This document shows, piece after piece, positions 17,145-27,009 of a DNA stretch of 64,000 nucleotides (positions within the stretch are counted from its first letter, which is position 1; each line of letters opens with the position of its first letter). The notes under the pieces were generated by a model. That model searched no databases, was not told the DNA's origin, and worked only from the letters and a program-made list of their open reading frames with translations. The position numbers and the translations under genes are program-made. Origin of the DNA: Ochrobactrum sp. Marseille-Q0166 (GTDB lineage Bacteria; Pseudomonadota; Alphaproteobacteria; Rhizobiales; Rhizobiaceae); the NCBI RefSeq assembly GCF_014397025.1, contig NZ_JACJUO010000001.1, positions 1,536,501 to 1,600,500 on the forward strand, given 5' to 3'.

Positions 17145-17275
17145 AGTTTGGAATTATTAGTCAGATATAGATTGTATTAATTATCATTATATCCAATCAG
17201 AATATTAAAAATATTGGAACTCAATTGCCTTCTCTACGTTCATATAATGCAACCGAGCGTATAGAGGAGATAATT

Positions 17276-17860
17276 ATGCTTAGAACAGCACTTCTGACAA
17301 CGACGTGTGCATTGTTTATTGGTGGCACAGCCTTCGCGCAGACTGCGACCCCTGCCCCTACAGATGCGCCCGCAGCAGCACCGGAACTGCCGGTTTCCTC
17401 CCAGAACATGTTTGGCAATCCGCCAGCCGAAAATGCTGACAAAATTGGCTTTATGGAAGCTAAAGATGGCCAGATGCTTGTGTCTAGCTTCATCGGACAG
17501 AGTATTTATGAGAGCGACGCGCCTGACGCAGCCTCTGTCGGTAAGTTGAATGACCTGATTGTGAGCCCGGAAGGGCACGTTGAGGCAGCAGTGATCGGTG
17601 TCGGCGGCTTCCTTGGCGTGGGTGAAAAAGACGTCGCGGTAAGTCCGGATCAGCTTCAACTTGCGAAGCGCAGTGATGGTAAAAAATGGCTGGTGATCAA
17701 GGCCTCCAAGGACCAGTTGACGGATGCTCCAGCTTTTGACCGTTCAGCGCTCTTTTCGGACGGCGTGGCTGATCCAACTGCAACGGGACAGACAAATGCT
17801 CCAGCGATGGAGACGCCTGCTAGCGATCCAGCACCGGCAACGCCTGCTCCTGCGCAGTGA
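17276..17860 (+). CDS. Exported PRC-barrel domain protein
   Basis: A 194-residue protein with a signal peptide (MLRTALLTTTCALFIGGTAFAQ, cleavage after AFA-Q expected near residue 21). After a Pro/Ala-rich linker, a PRC-barrel-like domain spans about residues 60-145, with SVGKLNDLIVSPEGHVEAAVIGVGGFLGVGEKDVAV showing the typical pattern in which a short barrel ends in G-GFLG-G-K-VAV. The C-terminus is again Pro/Ala/Thr rich. AGAGGAGA precedes ATG 17276. Such proteins are common and mostly uncharacterised in Rhizobiales, probably periplasmic or envelope associated. It has its own terminator downstream. Confidence 0.82.
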   Translation: MLRTALLTTTCALFIGGTAFAQTATPAPTDAPAAAPELPVSSQNMFGNPPAENADKIGFMEAKDGQMLVSSFIGQSIYESDAPDAASVGKLNDLIVSPEGHVEAAVIGVGGFLGVGEKDVAVSPDQLQLAKRSDGKKWLVIKASKDQLTDAPAFDRSALFSDGVADPTATGQTNAPAMETPASDPAPATPAPAQ

Positions 17861-17899
17861 TAAACCTCCTTGTGCCTTGAACGGCACCTATGGTGTAAA

Positions 17900-17929
17900 A
17901 GTCCTGGCCTTTGGCCGGGGCTTTTGTTT
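17900..17929 (+). terminator. Terminator after the PRC-barrel gene
   Basis: A 10-bp stem, AGTCCTGGCC with GGCCGGGGCT (two wobble pairs), a three-base loop and TTTTGTTT. Confidence 0.8.
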
Positions 17930-18023
17930 GACCTCCCCGCAAAGGTTGATTTCACAAGGTCATCCACGTACCAGTATCTCTCAATCGTGCGGTCATTTGG
18001 TTTAGTTCATTCAGGAAAGTCTA

Positions 18024-19265
18024 TTGTCGGAATTTTTTATTTCCCACCCTTGGGCACAGACACTTGCAGCTCTCGCGGGGCTTTTTCTCGCTGCTTTCGC
18101 GGCAAACTTCCTCATAAAAGCGATCCTGCTAAAAGTTCTAGACAGGATCGTTCAGAAGACATCTTTCGGGCAGGATGAAGAACTCAAGCAACATGGCGTG
18201 ATTGCGCATCTTGCAAATATCGTTCCGGCGCTGATTATCGCAACAGGCATTGCGGCTGTACCCGAACTTCCGCAAACAGCGTTGAAAGTGATTAGCAATG
18301 TAGCTATCGCGTTCATCATTCTCACTTTGGCTTTCACAGTCAGTGCCGCTCTAAGTGTCGTGGATACGCTTTACAGCCGTCGCGAAGAATCAAAAGACCG
18401 ACCGATCAAGGGCTATGTTCAGGTCAGCAAGCTCGTCATTTATATCGTTGCTGTCGTCCTTATTATTGCAACGCTTCTTGATCGATCACCTCTGATTTTG
18501 CTGTCTGGTGTGGGTGCCATGGCTGCGGTTCTTATTCTGGTGTTCCAGGATACGCTGCTCTCGCTTGTTGCCAGTATGCAGATTGCCTCGTCGAACATGG
18601 TACGCGTGGGCGACTGGATCGAAATGAAAAACCTCGATGCCAATGGCGACGTCGTCGAGATCGCGCTTTATACGGTGAAGGTGCAGAACTTCGATAAAAC
18701 AATCACCACGATTCCCATCCGAAAGCTTATCACCGAGCCGATGAAGAACTATCGCGGAATGCAGCAGTCTGGTGGGAGGCGTATCAAGCGCGCGCTGTTT
18801 ATCGATCAGGCGACCATTCGCTTTCTGAGTGAAGATGAACTGCAGAGCCTTGCTTCGATCGATCAGCTCACAGGTTATCTTTCGAAGAAAGAAAAGGAAA
18901 TCGCCGACTGGAATGCGAAGCTTGGCGACAAGGCAAAAAATCCGGTGAACACGCGTCGTTTCACCAATATCGGGACGTTCCGCGCCTATGTAGAAACATA
19001 TCTGCGAAACCACCCTGGCGTTCACAAGGGCATGACCTTGCTCGTGCGCCAGATGGACCCGACACCGGACGGTCTTCCACTCGAAATCTATTGCTTCACC
19101 AATACGACCGTTTGGGCATCTTACGAGCAGATCCAGTCCGATATTTTCGACCATCTCTATGCAGTGATGCCGGAATTCGGCCTCTATCCGTTCCAGAATC
19201 CAAGCGGAGGCGATTTCCGCAAGCTCAGTCTTGCGGATTTGCCTGCAGTGACTGCAAAGCCTTGA
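18024..19265 (+). CDS. Mechanosensitive ion channel, MscS family
   Basis: A 413-residue inner-membrane channel that opens under membrane tension. About four hydrophobic helices fill residues 10-180, followed by the conserved pore/MscS segment and beta domain (VRVGDWIEMKNLDANGDVVEI, about 193-213) and a cytoplasmic vestibule. The length and the long C-terminal region resemble YbdG-type MscS proteins rather than 286-residue MscS. The start is TTG 18024 behind AGGAAAG. The 3' end overlaps the convergent serine hydrolase gene by 41 bases. Confidence 0.88.
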   Translation: MSEFFISHPWAQTLAALAGLFLAAFAANFLIKAILLKVLDRIVQKTSFGQDEELKQHGVIAHLANIVPALIIATGIAAVPELPQTALKVISNVAIAFIILTLAFTVSAALSVVDTLYSRREESKDRPIKGYVQVSKLVIYIVAVVLIIATLLDRSPLILLSGVGAMAAVLILVFQDTLLSLVASMQIASSNMVRVGDWIEMKNLDANGDVVEIALYTVKVQNFDKTITTIPIRKLITEPMKNYRGMQQSGGRRIKRALFIDQATIRFLSEDELQSLASIDQLTGYLSKKEKEIADWNAKLGDKAKNPVNTRRFTNIGTFRAYVETYLRNHPGVHKGMTLLVRQMDPTPDGLPLEIYCFTNTTVWASYEQIQSDIFDHLYAVMPEFGLYPFQNPSGGDFRKLSLADLPAVTAKP

Positions 19266-20571
19266 TGACTGCGGCCTGAAGTTCGGGAACCTTGTAACCC
19301 TTCCGAGACGGTGTGAGACCAAGGCGAATAATGGCCAGGTTCATCGAAGGTACAATGATCAGGCTCTGGCCATCATGGCCCGACATCCAGAAGGCGTCCT
19401 CCGGGATGCCTTCTTTACCCGCTTGAATGCCCGCACTTTGCAGCCATGTCTGAGCTGATCCGTAACGCCCCTGCGATTCTGTGGCTGGGGTGTGCATCAG
19501 ACGCAAAAAGTCCTCGCTCAAGAGCTGCTTGTCGCCGACTTTGCCCATATCAAGCAGAAAGCGGGCGATCGAGAGCCAGTCGCGCGCATTGGCATAAAGA
19601 TAAGATGAACCGACGAATATCCCGCTCGCATCCGCTTCCAGCGTGGCGCTTGCAATGCCCAATGGTTCAAAGAGCACTTTCTGCGGATAGGTCAATGCTT
19701 CTTCAGGCGTGTCGAAGCTTTCCATGTAAAGCTTTGAGAGGATATTGGCCGTGCCGCTCGAATAATTGAATTTGGTGCCAGGGCGTGCTTCAAGCGGCAG
19801 TGATGCTGCAAATTCCGTCATGTTGTTTTCGAGGAAAAGCATCCGCGTCACATCTGAGACAGCGCCGTAATCCTCATTAAATTTCAGACCGCTTTGCATG
19901 GAAAGCAGATCGGCAAGCCTGATATTAGCGCGTTCGTCGCCTTCCCATTCCGGCAGAAGATGGTCACGCTGAAAATCCATCTTGCCTTCCGAAATGCGCA
20001 TACCAATCAGTGTTGCCATAACGGATTTCGTCATAGACCACCCCAAAAGAGGCATATCTGCATCAAAGCCTAGTGCATAAGTCTCTGCGATGATCTGACC
20101 ATCTTTCAACACAGCAACAGCACGCATTCCGGGGCCTGCCAATGCGGGATTTTCGATAATGTTTTGAACTGCAGGGTTGATATTGATGTCGGCTATGAGA
20201 GCCGCGGCATCAATGGGCATCGTCAATTGAGGACGCAGATCTTCATCACGCACATTTGCGCAACCAAGGCCCTGACGATAGACTGCCTTGCTTGGCGCGA
20301 AAAAGCCAAAAATATGCGCGGTGACCGTTTCTCTTCCCTTATCGACTGACACATCGACAAACTTCAAAAGCGGATGACCCGGTGCCTGCACATCGAGTGC
20401 CAGAACTTCCTGCGGGTCGCGGTTTGCCAGAAACACATTGGAACACACGATTTTTGCGGCATAGCCAGTTCCGACTTTGAGAAGTTCGGGTGGTCGAAAG
20501 CCGAGCCACAAGACCACACCCAGCAGGCTTATGAGGATAATGAAACTGGCAATCTTCAAAAAGCGTATCAT
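19225..20571 (-). CDS. Serine hydrolase, class C beta-lactamase-like
   Basis: A 448-residue protein of the beta-lactamase/transpeptidase-like fold, similar to 6-aminohexanoate-dimer hydrolases and esterases. One N-terminal hydrophobic helix (residues 1-24) anchors or exports it. The nucleophile motif SxxK is SMTKS, within LGWSMTKSVMATL, at about residue 180; the second motif is FNYSSGTANIL (Y-S-S in place of Y-x-N). The third motif is probably the MSGHDGQSLIIVP region. I chose ATG 20571 because GGAGG lies close upstream; ATG 20583 is also possible. Substrate unknown. It converges on and overlaps the MscS gene. Confidence 0.82.
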   Translation of the reverse strand: MIRFLKIASFIILISLLGVVLWLGFRPPELLKVGTGYAAKIVCSNVFLANRDPQEVLALDVQAPGHPLLKFVDVSVDKGRETVTAHIFGFFAPSKAVYRQGLGCANVRDEDLRPQLTMPIDAAALIADININPAVQNIIENPALAGPGMRAVAVLKDGQIIAETYALGFDADMPLLGWSMTKSVMATLIGMRISEGKMDFQRDHLLPEWEGDERANIRLADLLSMQSGLKFNEDYGAVSDVTRMLFLENNMTEFAASLPLEARPGTKFNYSSGTANILSKLYMESFDTPEEALTYPQKVLFEPLGIASATLEADASGIFVGSSYLYANARDWLSIARFLLDMGKVGDKQLLSEDFLRLMHTPATESQGRYGSAQTWLQSAGIQAGKEGIPEDAFWMSGHDGQSLIIVPSMNLAIIRLGLTPSRKGYKVPELQAAVIKALQSLQANPQD

Positions 20572-20603
20572 ATTCCCTCCCATTCACCTGAACAGTTATG
20601 CGC

Positions 20604-21809
20604 CTAACTGCTTCTCGATAGCCAGTGATCCATACCCTCTGCTGCGGCCTTCGCAGTTGCAAAACATGCCGTGAGAAGATAGCCGCCAGTCGGCGCTTCC
20701 CAGTCAATCATTTCGCCAGCGACAAACATGCCGGGCAATTTTGTGAGCATATAATGCTCATCAATTTCGCTCCATTCTATGCCACCAGCGGAAGATATTG
20801 CTTCCTCAATGGGGCGTGGACGAAGGAGCGGAACCTCCAGTGCCTTGATGGTCTGGGCCAGTTTGGCTGGATCTTTTTCGCGCTGAAACTCAAGCACAAG
20901 TGCAGCTTTTACACCAGTAAGCCCAGCACCCTTTCGCAATATATTACTAATACTTAGCTTCTTATCCTGACGCGAAAGATCAAGTGTCAATCGTTCAAGC
21001 GTACGGCCTGGCGCAAGATCAAGAACGAGGTTGTTATGGCCATTACGTTCAAGGTCATCACGTAAGGCAGCCGAATGCGCATAAATAAGACCGCCTTCTA
21101 CGCCGCCACGCGTGATCACGAATTCGCCCTGTGTTACGCCAGCCTTGCTGGAGATCGTAACCGACTTGACCGGTTCTCCCGCGAAGCGTTCTGCAAAGAA
21201 GTTGCTCCACCTGACATCAAAACCGCAATTGGCTGGTCGCATGGGAGCAACCTGAATACCCTGCTCGATAAAAGGTTCGAGCCATCCCCCGTTGGAGCCG
21301 AGCTTGGGCCAGCTTGCACCACCAAACGCGAACAATGCTGCATCGCAGGATATAGGCTCGATACCCGCCGGTGATTCAATGAGTGGCTTTCCAGACTGGA
21401 ACCCGATCCATTTATGACGGGTTAGTATTCTGACACCCTGCGTTTCCAGCTTTCGCACCCATCCGCGAAGAAGCGGTGATGCTTTCATGGCCTTGGGGAA
21501 AACCCGACCCGATGAGCCTACAAAGGTTTCAGCGCCGAGCGCATCCGCCCAGTCGCGCAGATTCTGCGGTGTGAATTGCTGCAAAGCGGACCGGAGGCGT
21601 TTATTGCTCTCACCATATCGCTCGGCAAATTGTGAAAAATTTTCCGAATGGGTGATGTTAAGACCAGACTTGCCTGCCAGAAGAAACTTGCGTCCAACGG
21701 TCGGCATCTGCTCGTAAACTTTGACCGTATAGCCAAGTTCAGACAAAATCTCAGCGGAGAACAGCCCTGCTGGTCCGCCACCGAAAATCGCAATCACGCG
21801 TTCACGCAT
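20604..21809 (-). CDS. FAD-dependent flavoprotein, TIGR03862/HI0933-like
   Basis: An NAD(P)/FAD-type oxidoreductase of about 401 residues. The dinucleotide-binding loop VIAIFGGGPAGLFSAEIL opens the protein, followed by VYEQMPTVGRKFLLAGKSGLNITHSE, a hallmark of the HI0933/YhiN-like group. The C-terminal segment LPGMFVAGEMIDWEAPTGGYLLTACFATA closes the FAD site. The reaction is unknown for the whole group. It lies 24 bases downstream of cckA, so it is likely co-transcribed with it. ATG 21809 fits the family start better than GTG 21821. Confidence 0.85.
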   Translation of the reverse strand: MRERVIAIFGGGPAGLFSAEILSELGYTVKVYEQMPTVGRKFLLAGKSGLNITHSENFSQFAERYGESNKRLRSALQQFTPQNLRDWADALGAETFVGSSGRVFPKAMKASPLLRGWVRKLETQGVRILTRHKWIGFQSGKPLIESPAGIEPISCDAALFAFGGASWPKLGSNGGWLEPFIEQGIQVAPMRPANCGFDVRWSNFFAERFAGEPVKSVTISSKAGVTQGEFVITRGGVEGGLIYAHSAALRDDLERNGHNNLVLDLAPGRTLERLTLDLSRQDKKLSISNILRKGAGLTGVKAALVLEFQREKDPAKLAQTIKALEVPLLRPRPIEEAISSAGGIEWSEIDEHYMLTKLPGMFVAGEMIDWEAPTGGYLLTACFATAKAAAEGMDHWLSRSS

Positions 21810-21833
21810 CGCTGTCTGCACCGCATTGAGGCG

Positions 21834-24404
21834 TCAATCTTCTTTCTCCAGCATTTCTTTAACAGCAGTTGCTAACTGTTTGAGTGAGAAAGGTTTTGGT
21901 AGGAAACCAAACTTGGCATCTGATGGTAGGTTGCGCGCAAATGCGTCTTCTGCATAACCAGAAACGAATATGAACTTGATGTCAGGATGCTTCTTGCGCA
22001 ATTCGCGCAGCAACGTCGGACCGTCCATTTCAGGCATCACCACGTCGGAAACGACGATGTCGACCTGGCCGTTCAGCTCTTCAAGTACCTCAAGCGCTTC
22101 GACACCGGATGCTGCTTCATGCACGGTATAGCCGCGCGATTGCAGCGCGCGTACGCCGCCCATGCGCACCGCGTCTTCGTCTTCTACAAGAAGTACAGTT
22201 GCCGATCCGGAAAGATCGGCGGCCTTTTCTGCCTTCTTCTCCTTGACCGCCACGGGCGCATTGTCTGCACCCTTTTCTTCAATATGGCGTGGCAGGAAGA
22301 TTTTGAACGTCGTGCCTTTGCCAACTTCGGAATCGCAATAAATGAAGCCGCCAGTTTGTTTGATGATGCCATAGACCATCGAGAGGCCCAGACCAGTGCC
22401 TTTGCCGACTTCCTTTGTCGTGAAGAATGGCTCAAAGATTTTTTCGAGCACATCGGCTGGGATACCCGTACCGCTGTCTTCAACTTCAAAGACCACATAG
22501 TCCGCTTCAGGAAGGTCGCGATAATTGAGCTTGGCTGTTTCGTTTGCTTTTACATTGCGGGTGCGCAGTGTGATCTCGCCGCCCTCCGGCATTGCGTCGC
22601 GGGCGTTTACGGCGAGATTGACTGCAACCTGCTCAAACTGACCGAGATCGGCCTTAACGGGCCAGACATCGCGTCCATGTTCGATCTTGAGGGCTATATC
22701 CTTTCCGACAAGACGCGCCAGAAGCATACGCAGATCGGCCAGAACGTCGGTAAGATCGAGAACCTCCGGGCGCAGCGTCTGACGACGCGAGAACGCAAGC
22801 AGTTGCCGCACGAGCGAGGCCGCACGGTTGGCGTTCTGCTTGATGTTCATGATGTCCGGGAAGGATGGGTCGGAAGCACGGTAGTTGCTCAGCAGCAAAT
22901 CCGACGACATGATGATCGCGGTCAGCACATTGTTAAAATCATGCGCGATACCACCAGCGAGCTGGCCCACAGCCTGCATTTTCTGGCTTTGGGCCATCTG
23001 ATTTTCAAGCGCCTTCTGCTCCGTGGTTTCCACCGCAGAAATAATCGCAGCTTCCTCGCTTGTTTCACCCAAATCAGTTACGGCACTCATATAGAACCGA
23101 ATGTGGCGCTCTTCATTTCCCGGCAGGACCGTATCGACAGGGGAAATGCTGGCTTGACCTGCAAAGGCTGCAGCCAGTGCCTTGTTAAAGGTTTCACGGT
23201 CACGTTCATGAACGACATTTTCAAGCTTCACGCGGTTATCGACCGCATCACGATCAACCACAGGGGCAAAAATATCGAGGAAACGTGCATTTGTCCGCAG
23301 CGTATGACCTTCAGCATCCACTGCCGCAATGGCCATTGGAGCCGAATTGAAGAAGCGCGTGAAGCGCACTTCAGCGGAACGTAATGCTGCTGATGAATCT
23401 TCGCCTTCGGCGCGATCGAGCACAATCGTACGACTTGTGCCCCGTGTCCCATCACGAGCGGCCTGAACGCGGTGATAAAAGCGCACTGCAAGGCTCTGGC
23501 CATTGCGCTTGATCAGATCAAGGTCGATTACCGTATTGCGGCTGGTGCCCGGCTCTGCCTTAACAGCCTTGATCAAGGCCATGCCACTCCCGGCAACAAT
23601 GTCATTGAGCGTAAGCGAGCCGGGTGTGAATTGAGTCAGATCAACGCCCAGCCATTCGGCAAGCGTTGCATTAAGATAGATGATCCGGCCCGACGGGTCC
23701 GCCGAGAAGAAGCCCGCAGGTGCGTGGTCAAGGTGGTTTATTGCTTCCTGCAATTCCTGAAAGAATCGCTCCTGTTCAGCGCGTTCGTTGGAAATATCTG
23801 CAATCTGCCAGGCGACGAGTTGCCCCTTGAAATCGTGACCACCATCAACCGGGCGCGCTTTGATTCGATACCAGACAGGCTCTGCCGAACTTTGACCTTC
23901 ACGCGCGAGACCGCCTGAAATTCTCACTTCTTCCTGCGCGGAAAGACCGTCGCGAACTGCATTGGTCAGGCGATAGATAGCGTCGGATGCGGCCGGTTCG
24001 TTAGTTAGAATATTATCGAGTGAGCGCACGCCGTCAGCAGTCGCTACGCCTGTCATTCCTGCATATGCATTGTTTGCATAAACGATCTGGCCACGGGCAT
24101 CCGAAATCACGGTCCCTTCAGGCAATGTATCCATGAAGGTGTGTGCGAGATCCTGTCCGCCATGTCGCTGGCTGAACTGGATAAGCCCGGTTGCCGCGCC
24201 AAAGAGATAGAAAACGCCAATCATGGACAGTATGCCCATCAAAACGATAGCAAAACCATCGCCTAACTGCTCACGGAAAACAAAATAAACGAGCGCTGCC
24301 GTCGTTAATACAATACCGATGATCAAAAGTCGCAAAGCCGAACTGGAGCCACGCTTCGGCATGACGAGCGGTTTCGGATAATTATCGTCCGTTAGTCGCG
24401 ACAT
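21834..24404 (-). CDS. cckA: Cell cycle hybrid histidine kinase CckA
   Basis: CckA phosphorylates the phosphotransferase ChpT, which feeds CtrA and CpdR, the master cell-cycle regulators of Alphaproteobacteria. Counting from the GTG at 24413 (859 residues): two membrane helices at about 28-46 and 53-76, PAS domains at about 90-210, 220-330 and 350-465, HisKA with phospho-accepting His491 in [11 protein letters not shown], the HATPase N-box near 599-603 and G-box [13 protein letters not shown] near 671, and a receiver domain with LVEDED at 742, phospho-acceptor Asp790 in [10 protein letters not shown] and Lys840 in LPKPF. I prefer ATG 24404, three residues in, with GGAAAGGG upstream. Confidence 0.93.
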   Translation of the reverse strand: MSRLTDDNYPKPLVMPKRGSSSALRLLIIGIVLTTAALVYFVFREQLGDGFAIVLMGILSMIGVFYLFGAATGLIQFSQRHGGQDLAHTFMDTLPEGTVISDARGQIVYANNAYAGMTGVATADGVRSLDNILTNEPAASDAIYRLTNAVRDGLSAQEEVRISGGLAREGQSSAEPVWYRIKARPVDGGHDFKGQLVAWQIADISNERAEQERFFQELQEAINHLDHAPAGFFSADPSGRIIYLNATLAEWLGVDLTQFTPGSLTLNDIVAGSGMALIKAVKAEPGTSRNTVIDLDLIKRNGQSLAVRFYHRVQAARDGTRGTSRTIVLDRAEGEDSSAALRSAEVRFTRFFNSAPMAIAAVDAEGHTLRTNARFLDIFAPVVDRDAVDNRVKLENVVHERDRETFNKALAAAFAGQASISPVDTVLPGNEERHIRFYMSAVTDLGETSEEAAIISAVETTEQKALENQMAQSQKMQAVGQLAGGIAHDFNNVLTAIIMSSDLLLSNYRASDPSFPDIMNIKQNANRAASLVRQLLAFSRRQTLRPEVLDLTDVLADLRMLLARLVGKDIALKIEHGRDVWPVKADLGQFEQVAVNLAVNARDAMPEGGEITLRTRNVKANETAKLNYRDLPEADYVVFEVEDSGTGIPADVLEKIFEPFFTTKEVGKGTGLGLSMVYGIIKQTGGFIYCDSEVGKGTTFKIFLPRHIEEKGADNAPVAVKEKKAEKAADLSGSATVLLVEDEDAVRMGGVRALQSRGYTVHEAASGVEALEVLEELNGQVDIVVSDVVMPEMDGPTLLRELRKKHPDIKFIFVSGYAEDAFARNLPSDAKFGFLPKPFSLKQLATAVKEMLEKED

Positions 24405-24831
24405 CAGGCCCACTGCCCTTTCCTGCTGTTTAGCTGAATAGCGAGAACATACATGTGTCCGCGCGCTGTTTGTTTCAGCTCAAGCGCTATCTTATTCATC
24501 GAGCAAAACCAATCACGTTCCCTGAATCGTTTTCTGACTTTTATGACTTCTGCCAGAATTACATTCATATTGCAGGGTATATACGATTCGCAGAATGCGT
24601 TAATTGCCCCGCAGTACAAGCTTTTGGGCGTTAGAATTGGTCAAACGAACGCGTTTTGCACTGTTTTGGCTGGGGATCATATGTTTCTCTTAAATCAATG
24701 GAACATTCCCAAGTCGTGCAAATTAAACTAATGTTTGGTGAAATATCTGTCGTCACGATAGGTGGTTGCGCGGGGAATTGTGGCCTCCATCCATTGGACA
24801 CTACTGGTTTTAGTATGAGAGGGTTACCCGC
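24405..24831. other. Divergent intergenic region between cckA and the fliO-like gene
   Basis: 427 bases between divergent genes, presumably holding both promoters. I see no gene, strong hairpin or clear CtrA site (TTAA-N7-TTAA) here. Confidence 0.5.
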
Positions 24832-26073
24832 ATGAAGGAATGGCTCAGCGGTTTTGTTGGGGAAAGCGCGGCAAATATTGTCGGCTTTATCCTTATTTTT
24901 GCGATCATTCTTGGCGGAATTTTCGTTGTTTTGAGTATTATACGCCGATTTAGCGGCGGAACTTTTGCCACGCCCGGCCGTACAGGACGCCAGCCAAGAC
25001 TTTCGGTGATGGATGCAGCGGCCGTCGATAGCCGTCGTAAGCTCGTGCTTATTCGTCGCGATGATGTTGAGCATCTTCTGCTTATCGGAGGCCCAACGGA
25101 CGTCGTCGTTGAGCAGAATATAGTGATGGAAGCGCGCGCAAATGCGCGATTACAGCCATCGCGTATCGAGCCGGAACATATAGAGCGTTTCCGTCAGCAC
25201 GAAGAAAATGTATCTTCGGACATAAAGGAAAGACAGATACTTGCACAACCTGTTCAGCAGCAGTTGACCAGGGAAGAGACTATTCAGCTCAACTCGCCAA
25301 TTGAACCAGATATCGATGAAAAACCTCAACCTGTACGCCAGTCACCTGTGATTCATCCATCTCAGGAAGCAACACAGTTTCGTGCGCCTCCGCGTGCGCC
25401 TCTCACTCCTTCTGCCCCCCCTAAAGTCGAAGCGCCAGTTGCTGCGGCTCCGACCCGCCCTCAACCACCTCGCCCTGCCCCGAGTTATCCGCCACAGCCC
25501 CGCACAGTTCTCCCGGCAGTGAACACGCAGGAACAGTCGCAAGCACCACGCCTGCATCCCGCTTATCCGCTAAGCCAGGTTTCGCGTGGAGTTTTGAGTT
25601 CAACGTCCGGCTTAGGAGCTGGGGCAGCGGCGGCGGCAGCAGTTGTTGCAGCCGATCTCGGCAGTGTAACGCCCGAGCGTGAAGCTGCACCCAATGTAAA
25701 AGCCCCTGCACCGGATACAGCTGATATTCAGCAAAGCCCGGCCATCGCTACGTCATCAGCACCCAACTTTATTCCCGCTGCACCTAAATCGGAACCTGAG
25801 TTCGCTTCTTCGGTTTCAGAATCAGAATCTAATGATGGCCTAGAAGATCTCGGCGGTGCCTTGCATGATGCGATCATGGCGGATCTCGAAACTGAGAGCG
25901 CTGATGCTTCTGGCAATAAAGAGCCTGAAATGTTTGAAATCGATATTCTCGAGGAGGAACTTTTGGGGTCGCTCGACATAACTGCCGATGGCGCCAAGCC
26001 GGACGACAGCATTGAAGACGAAATGGAAAAGTTGCTCGGTGAACTTACAAGTGGTGAAACGCGCAAATTCTGA
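24832..26073 (+). CDS. FliO-like membrane protein with long Pro/Ala-rich tail
   Basis: A 413-residue protein. A single membrane helix (about residues 16-38, IVGFILIFAIILGGIFVVLS) is followed by a short domain, RLSVMDAAAVDSRRKLVLIRRDD then VEHLLLIGGPTDVVVEQNI, which matches the FliO signature of flagellar export gate biogenesis proteins. The remaining 300 residues are Pro/Ala/Gln rich and then acidic (EEELLGSLD, DEMEKLLGEL). Typical FliO is only about 100-140 residues, and no other flagellar gene is in the window, so a role outside the flagellum is possible. GAGGG precedes ATG 24832. It converges on dksA. Confidence 0.72.
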   Translation: MKEWLSGFVGESAANIVGFILIFAIILGGIFVVLSIIRRFSGGTFATPGRTGRQPRLSVMDAAAVDSRRKLVLIRRDDVEHLLLIGGPTDVVVEQNIVMEARANARLQPSRIEPEHIERFRQHEENVSSDIKERQILAQPVQQQLTREETIQLNSPIEPDIDEKPQPVRQSPVIHPSQEATQFRAPPRAPLTPSAPPKVEAPVAAAPTRPQPPRPAPSYPPQPRTVLPAVNTQEQSQAPRLHPAYPLSQVSRGVLSSTSGLGAGAAAAAAVVAADLGSVTPEREAAPNVKAPAPDTADIQQSPAIATSSAPNFIPAAPKSEPEFASSVSESESNDGLEDLGGALHDAIMADLETESADASGNKEPEMFEIDILEEELLGSLDITADGAKPDDSIEDEMEKLLGELTSGETRKF

Positions 26074-26143
26074 TTTGAGAGTTTCACTGCAAAGGGCGTC
26101 TGCAGAAATGCAATCGCCCTTTGTTTTACCCTGTACAACAAAG

Positions 26144-26170
26144 AAAAAAGGCTGCGTAAAACGCAGCCTT
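26144..26170 (-). terminator. Terminator of dksA (likely bidirectional)
   Basis: GGCTGCGT and ACGCAGCC form an 8-bp stem with an AAA loop. On the minus strand it is followed by six T, on the plus strand by a looser T-rich stretch serving the fliO-like gene. Confidence 0.85.
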
Positions 26171-26196
26171 ACAAATTTCTTTTCGACTGAAATCGA

Positions 26197-26613
26197 TCAA
26201 TCGTCGCGATAGACCTTTTCGCGGCGCTCATGACGCTCTTGTGCTTCAATGGAAAGCGTTGCGATTGGGCGTGCGTCCAGCCTTTTTAAACTGATCGGGT
26301 CACCGGTCTCCTCACAAAAACCGTAAGTCCCCTCGTCAATACGGCTCATGGCTGCATCGATTTTTGAAATCAGTTTGCGCTGTCTGTCACGAGCGCGAAG
26401 TTCAATTGCCCGATCCGTTTCGGAGGATGCCCTATCCGCCAGGTCCGGGTGATTTGCATTTTCCTGCTGCAGCGCATCGAGGGTTTCGCGCGCTTCGCGC
26501 AGAATATCATTCTTCCATGCAATAAGCTTTGCACGGAAGTAAGACTTCTGCCGTTCATTCATGAACGGCTCGTCTTCAGTGGGCCTATAGTCAAGGTCGA
26601 TCAATTCACTCAT
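26197..26613 (-). CDS. dksA: RNA polymerase-binding transcription factor DksA
   Basis: A 138-residue protein that binds in the RNA polymerase secondary channel and works with ppGpp in the stringent response. The coiled coil spans about residues 25-90, with the tip DLADRASSETDRAIELRARDR containing the conserved acidic and Ala/Thr residues. The C-terminal zinc-finger region is YGFCEETGDPISLKRLDARPIATLSIEAQERHE: of the four cysteines in E. coli DksA (CESC and CIDC), only the first is kept, so zinc binding of the classical kind is unlikely. This matches the cysteine-poor DksA type of Alphaproteobacteria. Confidence 0.92.
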   Translation of the reverse strand: MSELIDLDYRPTEDEPFMNERQKSYFRAKLIAWKNDILREARETLDALQQENANHPDLADRASSETDRAIELRARDRQRKLISKIDAAMSRIDEGTYGFCEETGDPISLKRLDARPIATLSIEAQERHERREKVYRDD

Positions 26614-27009
26614 TCTGAATTACCCCACATCTAGGAGACGCGTGCGGTATATAAGTCCATCAAACCGATGACACAACATTAAACACACGCAGTACGTCAT
26701 TTTTTAATTCATCAAAATTATGTGATTATGGTGAATTTATAAGCAACTGAAATGCAAAACGTAATTTATTCGCTTTTTCTTTTATAAAACGCTTGAAATA
26801 AGTAGGTTTACAAAATTTTACGAAACATAATTACAAGGGAAGAACAAGCCTTGTTTCAACTTCTGCCCAATAATGCAGCACAACTATCTGTGCATATTCA
26901 TTTTCTTCCTACAAAAAGCCTCCCAAACTGAAAGTCGTATCCCTATTTCGCAGAAATTGTGGCATGAAATATATCCATTTCTCCTCAAAATACCTACGGG
27001 AGCCCCTAA
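26614..27009. other. AT-rich divergent intergenic region
   Basis: 396 bases between dksA and the histidine phosphatase gene, strongly AT rich at 26690-26850. It must hold both promoters. I see no gene, repeat or stable hairpin. Confidence 0.5.
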
